64,000 nt of DNA from Streptomyces griseus (GTDB lineage: Bacteria; Actinomycetota; Actinomycetes; Streptomycetales; Streptomycetaceae). This document shows positions 12,063 through 19,746 of the stretch, in pieces (the stretch's first letter is position 1; every line of letters starts with the position of its first letter). The translations under genes and the position numbers were made by a program. Under the pieces are notes generated by a model, which was not told the origin of the DNA, ran no database searches, and was given only the letters and a program-made list of their open reading frames with translations. The DNA lies in NCBI RefSeq assembly GCF_001715295.1, contig NZ_MDKB01000002.1:370499-434498 (forward strand), read 5' to 3'.

Positions 12063-13262
12063 TCACTCGTTCCGCGCGCGAGGCCCCGGAGCCCACCGGG
12101 GCACAGGGTTGGCCGGAGCGTCGAGCCAGACCACGTGGCCGCGGTGATCCACGGTGAGGCCGAACCGGTCGAAGTCCGGTTGGCCCTGCTGGTACCACCA
12201 CCGCCACGCGGCCTCCAGTTCACGCCACAGGTCGCGACGCCCTGACTGCACGACGCGGAAGGAGGTCTCCCCGCTCGTGTAGTCGGCCGACGCCCAACTC
12301 GTCCTTCCCCTGTCGAACAGCCACAGCCGGTAGGAGTCCTCCCGTACGTCCGACACACGGCAGAACATGTCCGGGACCTGCACACCGATCGCGAACATGT
12401 GGATCCACTCGCCCACGTCGTCGGGTGACAGTGTCGTCCTGGACTCCACGCCGCCGGCGGGCCAGAGGTCCTCGTCGAGGAAGTCGCTCGCGGGCGGCAG
12501 GTTCTTCCTCTGCTCGCGGAGCCGCATGAAGGCGGACGAGCCGACGAACCGGCCGGTCAGCACTCCGGCCTCCGTGACCGTGAGCCTGGCCACCGCCTCG
12601 CCCCCGTACACAGGCCCCCACGGGGCCACGATCACCGCCCCCGGTTCGGTCTGGCCCACCCACCGGCCCGGAATGCTCCCGACCGAGCACGTGGCGATGA
12701 TCCGGTCGTACGGCGCGTCCTTGCCGTAGCCCCGCGCGCCGTCGCCGACGATGGCTTTCGGGTGGAAATCCGCAGCCATGAGCCGGGCGCGGGCCGTGGC
12801 TGCGATCCGCTCGTCCACCTCGACCGTGACGACGTTCATGTCTCCGAGCCGGTGGCACAGCAGAGCGGCGTTCCAGCCCGTGCCCGTGCCGACCTCCAGC
12901 ACCCGGTGACCGGCCTCGACGTCCAGCGCCGCGAGCATGGAGAACACCATCGTGGGCATCGAGTTGGAGCAGGACGGCGTACGACCCCGGCCAGGGCCCG
13001 TGTGCTTCCCGTCATCCCACTGTGTCGTGATCGGAGCATCCGTGTACACGGTCTTCCACCACAGTTCCGGGTCCTCCGACCGAACCACCTGGTCGTCCTG
13101 GCGGTTCGCTCCCGCTCTCCCCGGCCAGATGACATCCGGGACGAAGAGGTGACGGGGCACCGCCTTGAAGGCCGGCAGCCAGTCGGAAGCCAGCACACCC
13201 TTTTTCATGAGCCCGGAGGCCAGCCCGTCAGGACCGGCCTCCGACATCGTCTTCTCGGACAC
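12063..13262 (-). CDS. PIMT/PCMT-type protein O-methyltransferase, RiPP-associated
   Basis: 399 residues. The SAM-binding motif VLEVGTGTGWNAALL is at about residues 121-135, preceded by the PCMT-like SNSMPTMVFSML, followed by a C-terminal extension of about 150 residues that ordinary protein-L-isoaspartate methyltransferases lack. The start lies 2 nt after the stop of a 45-residue acidic peptide gene, so the two are almost certainly co-translated. Known standalone PIMT homologues beside small Asp-rich peptides methylate a peptide Asp to form aspartimide (imiditides); related enzymes act in FxLD lanthipeptide and graspetide clusters, but no LanB, LanC or ATP-grasp gene is nearby. Peptide-modifying role inferred. 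Confidence 0.8.
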   Translation of the reverse strand: MSEKTMSEAGPDGLASGLMKKGVLASDWLPAFKAVPRHLFVPDVIWPGRAGANRQDDQVVRSEDPELWWKTVYTDAPITTQWDDGKHTGPGRGRTPSCSNSMPTMVFSMLAALDVEAGHRVLEVGTGTGWNAALLCHRLGDMNVVTVEVDERIAATARARLMAADFHPKAIVGDGARGYGKDAPYDRIIATCSVGSIPGRWVGQTEPGAVIVAPWGPVYGGEAVARLTVTEAGVLTGRFVGSSAFMRLREQRKNLPPASDFLDEDLWPAGGVESRTTLSPDDVGEWIHMFAIGVQVPDMFCRVSDVREDSYRLWLFDRGRTSWASADYTSGETSFRVVQSGRRDLWRELEAAWRWWYQQGQPDFDRFGLTVDHRGHVVWLDAPANPVPRWAPGPRARNE

Positions 13263-13264
13263 GG

Positions 13265-13402
13265 TCAGCGCCCGTCCGCCGGTGTCTGCCCGTCGCTGCT
13301 GTTACCGCCTTCGTCGGAGCCACCTCCGCCGTGCTTGTTACCCGAGTCGCTGTCGTCCTGCGGGTTTCCTCCGTCGGCCTGGAGCATCCAGAACGGGCTC
13401 AT
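13265..13402 (-). CDS. Putative RiPP precursor peptide, 45 residues
   Basis: A small gene with ATG at 13402 and GAGAGGA as ribosome site 7-8 nt upstream. The product begins MSPFWMLQADGG. It is rich in Gly, Asp and Ser and strongly acidic, with Asp-Gly pairs at residues 10-11, 37-38 and 43-44, the dipeptide most prone to aspartimide formation. It has no Cys, which argues against a lanthipeptide. The stop precedes the methyltransferase start by 2 nt. A hairpin at 13459-13477 separates it from genes upstream on the same strand. Precursor function is inferred from context. Confidence 0.65.
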   Translation of the reverse strand: MSPFWMLQADGGNPQDDSDSGNKHGGGGSDEGGNSSDGQTPADGR

Positions 13403-13415
13403 AGAGGTGTCCTCT
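13403..13415 (-). promoter_or_regulatory. Small hairpin over the ribosome site of the peptide gene
   Basis: AGAGG-ACA-CCTCT lies just before the ATG and includes the Shine-Dalgarno bases GAGAGGA. If folded in mRNA it would hide the ribosome site. The 5-bp stem is short, so the effect is uncertain. Confidence 0.35.
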
Positions 13416-13458
13416 CGGTGTTTCGTCGAATCGTTCTCTTGCGACCCGCCCTGCCGAG

Positions 13459-13477
13459 GGCGGGGTGGGGCCCCGCC
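13459..13477 (-). terminator. Hairpin between small-protein gene and peptide gene
   Basis: GGCGGGG / CCCCGCC stem, 7 bp perfect with a 5-nt loop. It lies after the stop of the 13514-13687 gene and about 57 nt before the peptide start, suggesting that the peptide-methyltransferase pair is its own transcription unit. Confidence 0.45.
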
Positions 13478-13513
13478 TCCCCGGCGTCGTACCGAGCACC
13501 GGGAGGCGGGAGA

Positions 13514-13687
13514 TCAGGGGATGGCGGTGTCCTTCGCGGCGAAGTGGTCCCGGACCATGCGGTCCAGCTCGGCGATGCAGGCCTCGCAGCCGTACATCGG
13601 CGCGTCCATCCCGCGTGACGAGACGGGCCCGAGCCACGTCACCAGCAGTCCTGAGCCTCGGCAGTACAGCCAGCACCTGCCTGCCAC
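13514..13687 (-). CDS. Small conserved-type Cys-containing protein
   Basis: About 57 residues if started at GTG 13687, giving AGRCWLYCRGSG then VTWLGP and CEACIAELDRMVRDH. A TTG at 13759 would make 81 residues and overlap the upstream gene by 14 nt. The pattern (Trp/Tyr-Cys, VTWLGPV, then CEAC) is one I associate with small Streptomyces proteins next to XRE/DUF397 loci. The Cys residues could bind metal. Function unknown. Confidence 0.6.
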   Translation of the reverse strand: MAGRCWLYCRGSGLLVTWLGPVSSRGMDAPMYGCEACIAELDRMVRDHFAAKDTAIP

Positions 13688-13745
13688 CCACTGCCGGCCG
13701 CCCGTTTCGGACCGGCCAGGACTCGGCCGGGCCCAGGGGGCGGAG

Positions 13746-13958
13746 TCATGCGAGGGCAAGACAACCCGGACAGTTCACGGCGCGAGTCCATACGTCCTTC
13801 TCGTCACCGGCCTCACCGGCACCGCATACCGACGTCACCTCACGAGAGCGCTCGGGGTCATCGAACGGGCCGGTGAGTTTGTGCACGGTCATCACGTCCT
13901 CCCCGACCGTGCCCGCCGCCCACACCGGCGTCTCCTCGGATTGCACCTTCGTGCTCAT
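13746..13958 (-). CDS. Small hypothetical protein
   Basis: 70 residues with VHKLTGPFDDPERSREVTSV in the middle and a C-terminal CPGC. Codon third positions are strongly GC. Same strand as its neighbours and probably co-transcribed with the next small gene. No function recognised. Confidence 0.6.
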   Translation of the reverse strand: MSTKVQSEETPVWAAGTVGEDVMTVHKLTGPFDDPERSREVTSVCGAGEAGDEKDVWTRAVNCPGCLALA

Positions 13959-14239
13959 GTCCCGCCTTTCTGCCGTTGCCTGTCTAGCCTTCCGACCGCC
14001 ACCAACTGCTGTTCATCCGCATCGGTTGCGGGTCGGATTCTCCGGAAGTGGACGCGCCACGCGGGACCGACCAAGGGGCTCATTTCGTTGAGAGGGGCGC
14101 ATCCACATCCCGAACCGTGCCCGGGGATTGTCGTAGTGCCGATCGAAGATGACCGGCCTCACGTCGATCGCTTCCGGTCCGGCGGAAGCGAGTGCGCATT
14201 TCACGCTTCGCGGTCGGTTCGCCACGGGATTCTTCGCCC

Positions 14240-14626
14240 TCACTCCCGGTCGGCTCTACGGTGCGGATGGTTTGCGATCTCCTCGTTGCAACTCCGGACC
14301 GTGACGACGCTCCCTGCCGCATGCGCTGACACTCGCTGCCGCTTCAGCGCCCCGCACACGTCGCAACCCTCCACAGGCACGGGCTCCGGGGCAGGCGCGT
14401 AAAGCGCCGGTACAGCCGTGGGGTCACTCACCGTTCGAACTCCCTTCCGTAGTCCGACCTCGACCTCCTTGAGCACGTGCGTGCTCGGCATGGCGTATCC
14501 GGTGCGTGGTACCCAGTCCGGGACCAGTCGCCAGAACGCATCCGCATCGATCGGCGCGACCGGCTCGTCCGCGTCGCTGCGGCGTTGCCGGGCGGTGGGT
14601 GACCGGGGAGTGTGCTTCCAGGGCAC
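14240..14626 (-). CDS. Small hypothetical protein with C-x-x-C motif
   Basis: 128 residues, GTG-type start. The C-terminal part contains GCDVCGALKRQR and VTVRSCNEEIANHPH, a layout seen in small Streptomyces proteins of unknown role near XRE regulators. The N-terminus is basic and low complexity. It is divergent from the XRE gene across about 105 nt, so the two may share a control region. The ~280 nt between this gene and the next small gene (13959-14239) show nothing convincing. Confidence 0.6.
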   Translation of the reverse strand: MPWKHTPRSPTARQRRSDADEPVAPIDADAFWRLVPDWVPRTGYAMPSTHVLKEVEVGLRKGVRTVSDPTAVPALYAPAPEPVPVEGCDVCGALKRQRVSAHAAGSVVTVRSCNEEIANHPHRRADRE

Positions 14627-14731
14627 GACCCACTCCTCTCTGTAGTCGCATCGCTACGGGGCCCGCCCAGCGTGACGTAGAGTCAGGAGCCCTTCAACTG
14701 GGCAATACAGAAGGAAGGATTGGGCGGCGGA

Positions 14732-15556
14732 ATGGTCAACCGCAAGGAATTGGACCCTGGGAGCAGCCCTCGAGCAGCCTTTGGCGCCCACCTGCGCAGG
14801 TTGCGGGAGGATCGAGGCTGGAATCAGGAAGAGCTGGCCGAGAAGCTGGCATATTCCGGTCAGCATATTTCGGCTGTCGAAACCAGCCGGAAGCCGCCGA
14901 CTCTCCCCTTCTCCCGCAAAGCCGATCTCGTCTTCGGCATCACCGGTTCCGCCGATTCGCTCGAGCGCGAGTGGCGCGACATGCGACACGGCTCGCTACT
15001 GGAAGGCTTCCCCGAGTACGTGGGACATGAGGGCCGAGCAGTAGAGATTCGGCTGTTCGAGATCGGGATCATTCCCGGCCTGCTTCAGACACCGGATTAC
15101 GCACGGGTGTTGGCGAACAGCGCCGTGCGGCGGGGTGCCATCACGCCTGAGCAAGCGGATGAGCGCGTTTCGTTCCTGGCGGAGCGACAGGCGGCGCTGG
15201 TGCGGCACCAGCCACCCATGATGTTCGTGACCATGGACGAAAGCTGCCTCCGTCGGCCCGTTGGCGGGTCCTCGGTCATGGCAGCCCAGCTGGAGCGTCT
15301 GGTCGAGTTCGCCGAGCTGCCGAACACGGTGCTACAGGTGGCACCGTTCGAGATAGGCGCACGACGCACGTTCGACCTGCCCGTCAACCTCTTGACGCTG
15401 CCGGATCGGTCCGTGATCTGCTATGCCGAGTCGCAGGCTCAGGGGCACCTGGACCGAGAGAGTACGTCCGTGATGCCCATGCTGACGGCCTACCATCAGC
15501 TCCAGGCCGAAGCACTGTCGCAAGCGTCATCCGTGACCATGATCAGCCAGTTGTGA
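14732..15556 (+). CDS. XRE-family regulator with DUF5753 (Scr1-type)
   Basis: 274 residues from ATG 14732, or 278 from TTG 14720. N-terminal HTH_3 (AHLRRLREDRGWNQEELAE), then a C-terminal DUF5753 ligand/partner domain (RLFEIGIIPGLLQTPDYARV, MDESCLRRPVGG). Members usually sit beside a DUF397 gene; several such pairs in Streptomyces act in development or antibiotic control and behave like toxin-antitoxin partners. Here the DUF397 gene begins 12 nt after this stop. AAGGAAGGA lies 12 nt before the ATG. Confidence 0.9.
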   Translation: MVNRKELDPGSSPRAAFGAHLRRLREDRGWNQEELAEKLAYSGQHISAVETSRKPPTLPFSRKADLVFGITGSADSLEREWRDMRHGSLLEGFPEYVGHEGRAVEIRLFEIGIIPGLLQTPDYARVLANSAVRRGAITPEQADERVSFLAERQAALVRHQPPMMFVTMDESCLRRPVGGSSVMAAQLERLVEFAELPNTVLQVAPFEIGARRTFDLPVNLLTLPDRSVICYAESQAQGHLDRESTSVMPMLTAYHQLQAEALSQASSVTMISQL

Positions 15557-15567
15557 AAGGGCACCAC

Positions 15568-15777
15568 GTGACCACCGAATCCCCCCGCTGGTTCAAGTCC
15601 TCGTACAGCAACAACGGCGGCAACTGCATCGAGGTCGCCGCCAACCTCGTCGTCTCGCACGGCGTGGTTCCCGTGCGTGACTCCAAGGACCCGAGCGGCC
15701 CAGTTCTGCACTTCGCCGCCTGCGCGTTCGCTTCGTTCGTCGCCGACGTGAAGGCCAGGGAGTCCGCCATCATCTGA
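15568..15777 (+). CDS. DUF397 small protein
   Basis: 69 residues: WFKSSYSNNGGNCIEVA, then VPVRDSKDPSGPVLHF, which are the DUF397 hallmarks. GTG 15568 with GAAAGGG 7-8 nt upstream is preferred over GTG 15553, which overlaps the stop of the regulator. It probably binds and modulates the adjacent XRE regulator, as for other pairs of this type. Confidence 0.9.
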   Translation: MTTESPRWFKSSYSNNGGNCIEVAANLVVSHGVVPVRDSKDPSGPVLHFAACAFASFVADVKARESAII

Positions 15778-15930
15778 TCTGCTCCAGGCACCCGACCAGA
15801 ACCCCGCCGCTCCACCAGCTTCGGAGCGGCGGGGTTCTTCGCTCGGCGAGGTCACACCACGACAACGGGGAACCGGCCTGCACCCTGCGGCCTCCACCAG
15901 GCGCGGCCGGTGTCCGCCAGGACGGTCCCG

Positions 15931-16161
15931 TCAGGCGTAGATCGGTACCACCTCGACCCTGGCCCCCATCCCCTGCAGCGCCAGCGCGGTCTGCAGCAGG
16001 GACACCTGGGAGAAGGCGAACAGTGAACCCGCGGTGATCGAGACGCCGTACTTCAGGCGGATGGCCAGGACGACGGTCGGCGTGGCCAGGATGTCCTCGG
16101 GCCGCAGATCCGAGCGCAGCCCGGCGACGCGGGCGAGGAACTTCCTCAACGTGATGCTCAC
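15931..16161 (-). CDS. Hypothetical protein, possibly 5'-truncated
   Basis: 76 residues from GTG 16161 with strongly GC-biased third positions, so it looks genuinely coded. No ribosome site is visible. In the same frame upstream, residues continue plausibly (AATPKSGTFTTPPG) to a TGA with no start between, suggesting the true beginning lies in another frame and was lost by a frameshift. No family recognised. Confidence 0.45.
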   Translation of the reverse strand: MSITLRKFLARVAGLRSDLRPEDILATPTVVLAIRLKYGVSITAGSLFAFSQVSLLQTALALQGMGARVEVVPIYA

Positions 16162-16274
16162 GCCGGGCGGAGTGGTGAAGGTGCCCGACTTCGGGGTCGC
16201 GGCGCTGCTCGGTACCGGCGGCGCTCATCCGTATCTCACGCAAGAGGGGATGACCGTGGGCACTTCCGGCCTAC

Positions 16275-16385
16275 ATGTCCCCCACGCTGGTCGATGCGAC
16301 ACTCCGCTATCGCGGGACGGACACGACCGCGCTCGCGGGCATCGAGGATTTCGTGAAGCGCCTGAATCGCTTCGACAGAGCGTAG
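16275..16385 (+). other. Short open frame, possible gene fragment
   Basis: 36 codons from ATG to TAG reading MSPTLVDATLRY then GIEDFVKRLNRFDRA. An amphipathic helical end like this resembles the C-terminus of a larger protein, but the upstream frame closes 24 nt earlier. No ribosome site. May be debris of a lost gene. Confidence 0.25.
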
Positions 16386-16454
16386 GGGGCCAGCTGTTCG
16401 GGCAGGTTCCCCCGCATGGACAGCTGGCCCGGCGGCCTCTGAGTCGGCCTGGTC

Positions 16455-16796
16455 TCAAGCCGCCGGGAGCACGTCCTCGAGCTCCTGGAGCAGCCTGCGC
16501 TTCGGGCGGGCGCCCACCATCGACTTGACCGGTTCCCCGCCCTGGAACACCATCAGCGTCGGCATCGAGAGGACGGCGTAGCGGCTCGCGATGCCCGGGT
16601 TGGTGTCCACGTCGATCTGGACGACCTTCAGGCGGCCGGCCTCCTCGGCGGCGATCGCGCTCAGTACAGGAGCGAGTTGGCGGCAAGGGCCGCACCAGTC
16701 CGCCGTGAACTCGACGAGGACGGGGAGCTCCCCGTCCAGGACCTCGGCATCGAACGTCGTGTCGGTGACCTCGGCTACACCTTCTGCGTGGATCAT
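16455..16796 (-). CDS. trxA: Thioredoxin
   Basis: 113-residue cytosolic thiol-disulfide oxidoreductase with active site ADWCGPCRQLAP and cis-Pro segment SMPTLMVF. ATG 16796 overlaps the MerR stop as ATGA, so the two genes form one operon. The pairing implies redox or electrophile-responsive induction of this thioredoxin. Confidence 0.95.
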   Translation of the reverse strand: MIHAEGVAEVTDTTFDAEVLDGELPVLVEFTADWCGPCRQLAPVLSAIAAEEAGRLKVVQIDVDTNPGIASRYAVLSMPTLMVFQGGEPVKSMVGARPKRRLLQELEDVLPAA

Positions 16797-17212
16797 CTGC
16801 CCTCGTTCTCCCAGTTGAGTTCGCATCGTGGTTCGGGGCCGCCCGGCAGATCGGCGGAAGCCTCCAGTTCGGCGCGGGCCAGCTGGGTGCCCACTTCCGT
16901 ACGGACCGACTGGAGTTGGGCGATGAGTGCGTCCAACTCGCCCAGCTTGCGCCGGTAGACCGCCAGCGAGGTCGGGCAGGCGTCGCCGGCCGGGTGGCCG
17001 GCGCGCAGGCAGTCGACGAAGGGACGGGTCTCCTCCAGGTCGAACCCGAAGTCCTGCAGGGTCCGTATCTGCTGGATCAGCCGCAGATCGGCCTCGTCGT
17101 ACGTGCGGTAGCCGTTGTCCGCCCGGCGGGCGTGCAGCAGTCCGCGTGATTCGTAGTACCGCAGCGTCCGTGTCGTCGTCCCGGCGCGTTCGGCCAGCTC
17201 CCCGATTCGCAT
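16793..17212 (-). CDS. MerR-family transcriptional regulator
   Basis: 139 residues: N-terminal MerR winged helix (MRIGELAERAGTTTRTLRYY, NGYRTYDEADLRLI), a dimerisation coiled coil, and few Cys. One Cys (FVDCLRAG) and a second (DACPTSL) could form a metal or redox sensor; a third lies near the C-terminus (RCELNW). ATG 17212 is the canonical start, and AAGGA lies about 13 nt upstream. It probably controls its own operon with thioredoxin through the dyad at 17227-17246. Confidence 0.9.
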   Translation of the reverse strand: MRIGELAERAGTTTRTLRYYESRGLLHARRADNGYRTYDEADLRLIQQIRTLQDFGFDLEETRPFVDCLRAGHPAGDACPTSLAVYRRKLGELDALIAQLQSVRTEVGTQLARAELEASADLPGGPEPRCELNWENEGR

Positions 17213-17226
17213 ACCGCGACCGTATT

Positions 17227-17246
17227 CCTTGACGTTCGCGTCAAGG
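17227..17246. promoter_or_regulatory. MerR-type operator dyad
   Basis: Perfect 8-bp inverted repeat CCTTGACG / CGTCAAGG separated by TTCG, 15 nt upstream of the MerR start. MerR proteins bind such CTTGAC-type dyads between or over promoter elements. Likely autoregulatory site of the merR-trxA operon. Confidence 0.7.
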
Positions 17247-17398
17247 CAAGGGCTTGACCCCGTCCACGGGTACGAAGTCCACATCCGCGATCCCCGCGGC
17301 AACGGTCCGGGCACCCAGGGCGGTGCGTCCACCATGCCGTCGTCCACATCCCGTACGGCTGAGAACCGGAGGTCCGGGCGCCTGTGTAGAACGAGTAG

Positions 17399-17404
17399 TA
17401 CGCT
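17399..17404 (+). promoter_or_regulatory. -10 element for leaderless antitoxin mRNA
   Basis: TACGCT is followed by six bases and then the ATG at 17411, the spacing expected when transcription begins at the start codon. No Shine-Dalgarno sequence is present. Confidence 0.5.
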
Positions 17405-17410
17405 GACTCC

Positions 17411-17683
17411 ATGAACGACAGCAGCGAGGTCCCGCTCCGCGAGCTGAATCAGCAGACCTCGCGGGTCATGGCCCGCGTACAGGCCGGCGAGACGGTCACG
17501 ATCACGAAGGACGGCGTTCCCATAGGGGACATCGTCCCCCGGGGTCTGCCTCTGGGGAGACCCGCGTACCCCTTCCGCACAGACCCCATGGGGCCGCTGG
17601 ACCTTCCCGACCTGGGCGGGCCCGAACTCTCCGACGACGAGATCGACGCCACGCTGCGGGGCCTGGGCCGGGTCGATGACTGA
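17411..17683 (+). CDS. Phd/YefM-type antitoxin
   Basis: 90 residues. The N-terminal half is the Phd/YefM DNA-binding fold (VPLRELNQQTSRVMARVQAG, TVTITKDGVPIGDIVP). The acidic C-terminus would wrap and inhibit the toxin. It overlaps the toxin gene by 8 nt, typical of type II toxin-antitoxin operons, which repress their own promoter. Confidence 0.92.
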   Translation: MNDSSEVPLRELNQQTSRVMARVQAGETVTITKDGVPIGDIVPRGLPLGRPAYPFRTDPMGPLDLPDLGGPELSDDEIDATLRGLGRVDD

Positions 17684-18128
17684 CATCCCCGTCGCGATCG
17701 CCGATACGAACGCGCTGTACCGCCTCTTCACCCCCAAGGACCCCCGCCACGGGGCGCACAGAGAAGCGCTGAGCAAGGTGGGGCACCTCGTTGTGCCCCC
17801 GATGGTGCTGACCGAACTGGATCACCTGCTGACCTCGAAGATCGGGGCGGGCGCCTCCATGAACGCACTCGACTTCGTGGCACGCCAGGTCGAGGTCCGC
17901 CGCTTCGAGCTCCCGGACGTCGCGTCCCACCTGCGGAGCACCATGGCCGTCATGCGCGGGTACCAGGACGCCGACAACGGCCGGGGGGTCGGCCTGACCG
18001 ATGCGATGAACGTCGTACTCGCCGCCGCCTACCGCACAGCCGATCTCTTCACCTCCGACCGGCGCTTCAGGATCATGCGCCCGCTCACCGGCCACGCCGC
18101 GTTCCGGCTCCTGCCTGACGATCTGTGA
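17676..18128 (+). CDS. PIN-domain toxin (VapC-like)
   Basis: 150-residue predicted Mg-dependent ribonuclease. Acidic residues expected in the PIN site are visible: Asp in IADTNALYRLF, Glu in LTELDHLL, Asp in LTDAMNVV and the DRRF segment. Its partner antitoxin is the overlapping gene upstream. RNA targets cannot be read from the sequence. Confidence 0.92.
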   Translation: MTDIPVAIADTNALYRLFTPKDPRHGAHREALSKVGHLVVPPMVLTELDHLLTSKIGAGASMNALDFVARQVEVRRFELPDVASHLRSTMAVMRGYQDADNGRGVGLTDAMNVVLAAAYRTADLFTSDRRFRIMRPLTGHAAFRLLPDDL

Positions 18129-18164
18129 GCCGGTGTGTCCTGGAAGCACCCCGAGCCATCCCGG

Positions 18165-18215
18165 GAACACAGGTACGGCCGGTACGGGAGTCCCGTACCG
18201 GCCGTACCTGTGTTC
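18165..18215. terminator. Bidirectional terminator with 24-bp perfect stem
   Basis: Two 24-base arms are perfectly complementary around AGT. It lies between convergent genes (PIN toxin and symporter), so it can end both transcripts. The core 27 bases are the same as the palindrome at 10411-10445. Confidence 0.85.
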
Positions 18216-18220
18216 AGGCG

Positions 18221-19588
18221 TTACGCCTTGACGAGCGAGGGCTGCTGCTCCTCGCCGTCCCGGGCGTCCGGGACGTGGGGTTCGCCGCCGTGGGCGTCGT
18301 CCGTCATCGTCTTCTCGTCGAAGGGGAGCGCGCCGGAGAGGACCTGGTCCACGCGGGCCCGGTCGATCTCCTTGGTCCAGGTGCCGACGAGCACGGTGGC
18401 CACCGCGTTGCCCGCGAAGTTGGTGAGGGCGCGGGCCTCGCTCATGAAGCGGTCGATGCCGACGATCAGACCGACGCCGTCGACCAGTTCGGGGCGGTGC
18501 GACTGGAGGCCGCCCGCGAGGGTGGCCAGTCCGGCGCCCGTGACGCCCGCCGCTCCCTTGGAGGCGATCACCATGAAGACCAGCAGGGAGATCTGCTCAC
18601 CGACGCTCAGCGGGTCGCCGGTCGCGTTGGCGATGAACAGCGAGGCCATCGTGAGGTAGATCGCGGTGCCGTCGAGGTTGAAGGAGTATCCGGTCGGCAC
18701 GGTGATGCCGACGACGGGCTTGCTGACACCCATGTGCTCCATCTTGGCGATCAGCCGCGGCAGGGCCGACTCCGAGGAGGACGTGGACAGGATGAGCAGG
18801 AACTCGCGGCCCAGGTACTTCAGCAGGGTGAAGATGTTGACCCCGGCCACCAGCCGCAGGATCGCCCCCAGGATCACGAAGACGAAGACCGCGCAGGTGA
18901 CGTAGAAGCCGATCATGATGATCGCCAGCGACTTCAGCGCGTCCACGCCGGTCTCGCCGACCACCGCGGCCATCGCGCCGAACGCGCCGACCGGGGCGAC
19001 CCACATGATCATGGCGAGGATGCGGAAGACGAGGCGCTGGATGTGGCCGATGCCCCGCAGGACCGGTTCGCCGGCCGAGCCCATGGCCTGCAGGGCGAAG
19101 CCCGCCAGCAGCGCGACGAGCAGGGTCTGCAGCACCTCGCCCTCGGTGAAGGCCGAGACCATGGTGGTCGGGATGATGCCGAGCAGGAAGTCCACGGTGG
19201 ACTCGCTGGCGCCCGAGGCCTGCTTCTCCCCCGCCGCACGCGCGGCCTCGGTGAGGTGGAGGCTGGAGCCGGGCTCCAGGAGGTTTCCGACGACCAGGCC
19301 GATGGCCAGGGCAACGGTCGACATCACCAGGAAGTAGCCGAGGGCCAGACCGCCGACGGCGCCGACCTTGGCGGCCTTGCGCACGGAGCCGACGCCCAGC
19401 ACGATCGTGCAGAAGATGATCGGTGAGATCATCATCTTGATGAGGCTGACGAAGCCGGTCCCGATGGGCTTGAGCTCCACGGCCAGGTCGGGGGCGGCCA
19501 GTCCCACCGTGATGCCCAGCACCACGGCGGCGATCACGGCCAGGTAGAGATAGTGCGTACGGTCCCGTCGTGCGGCTGTCTCTGCCAC
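18221..19588 (-). CDS. dctA: Dicarboxylate:cation symporter (DctA/GltP family)
   Basis: 455-residue inner-membrane symporter taking up C4-dicarboxylates or glutamate with protons or sodium. Visible family motifs: the Ser-rich re-entrant loop TSSSESALP, and GYSFNLDGTAIYLT of TM7, plus about eight hydrophobic helices. The start is GTG 19588, with GAGGAGGG just upstream; the frame extends further but without coding character. Divergent from a CitA/CitB-type two-component system, which makes carboxylate-induced expression likely. The charged C-terminal tail is cytoplasmic. Confidence 0.93.
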   Translation of the reverse strand: MAETAARRDRTHYLYLAVIAAVVLGITVGLAAPDLAVELKPIGTGFVSLIKMMISPIIFCTIVLGVGSVRKAAKVGAVGGLALGYFLVMSTVALAIGLVVGNLLEPGSSLHLTEAARAAGEKQASGASESTVDFLLGIIPTTMVSAFTEGEVLQTLLVALLAGFALQAMGSAGEPVLRGIGHIQRLVFRILAMIMWVAPVGAFGAMAAVVGETGVDALKSLAIIMIGFYVTCAVFVFVILGAILRLVAGVNIFTLLKYLGREFLLILSTSSSESALPRLIAKMEHMGVSKPVVGITVPTGYSFNLDGTAIYLTMASLFIANATGDPLSVGEQISLLVFMVIASKGAAGVTGAGLATLAGGLQSHRPELVDGVGLIVGIDRFMSEARALTNFAGNAVATVLVGTWTKEIDRARVDQVLSGALPFDEKTMTDDAHGGEPHVPDARDGEEQQPSLVKA

Positions 19589-19746
19589 GGGAGCCCTCCT
19601 CGGCTGTCTGCGGTCCCTCCCCCGTCCCTGGGGGCCCCGGTGACTATTCACCCCCCTGTGACGGCCGTCACCCTTGCGTTCATATCGTTCACAGACGCTT
19701 TCGAGCCACCTTGGGCCGATGCGTGCCGCACGGCAGACTGGATGCC

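Noticed and set aside
12063..13402. Lanthipeptide (FxLD) or graspetide cluster
   Set aside because: The methyltransferase type fits, but there is no LanB, LanC or ATP-grasp gene and the peptide has no Cys or FxLD motif.
18125..19426. 433-codon plus-strand frame opposite the symporter
   Set aside because: Symporter motifs are clear on the minus strand; the plus frame is Gly/Asp/His-rich noise.
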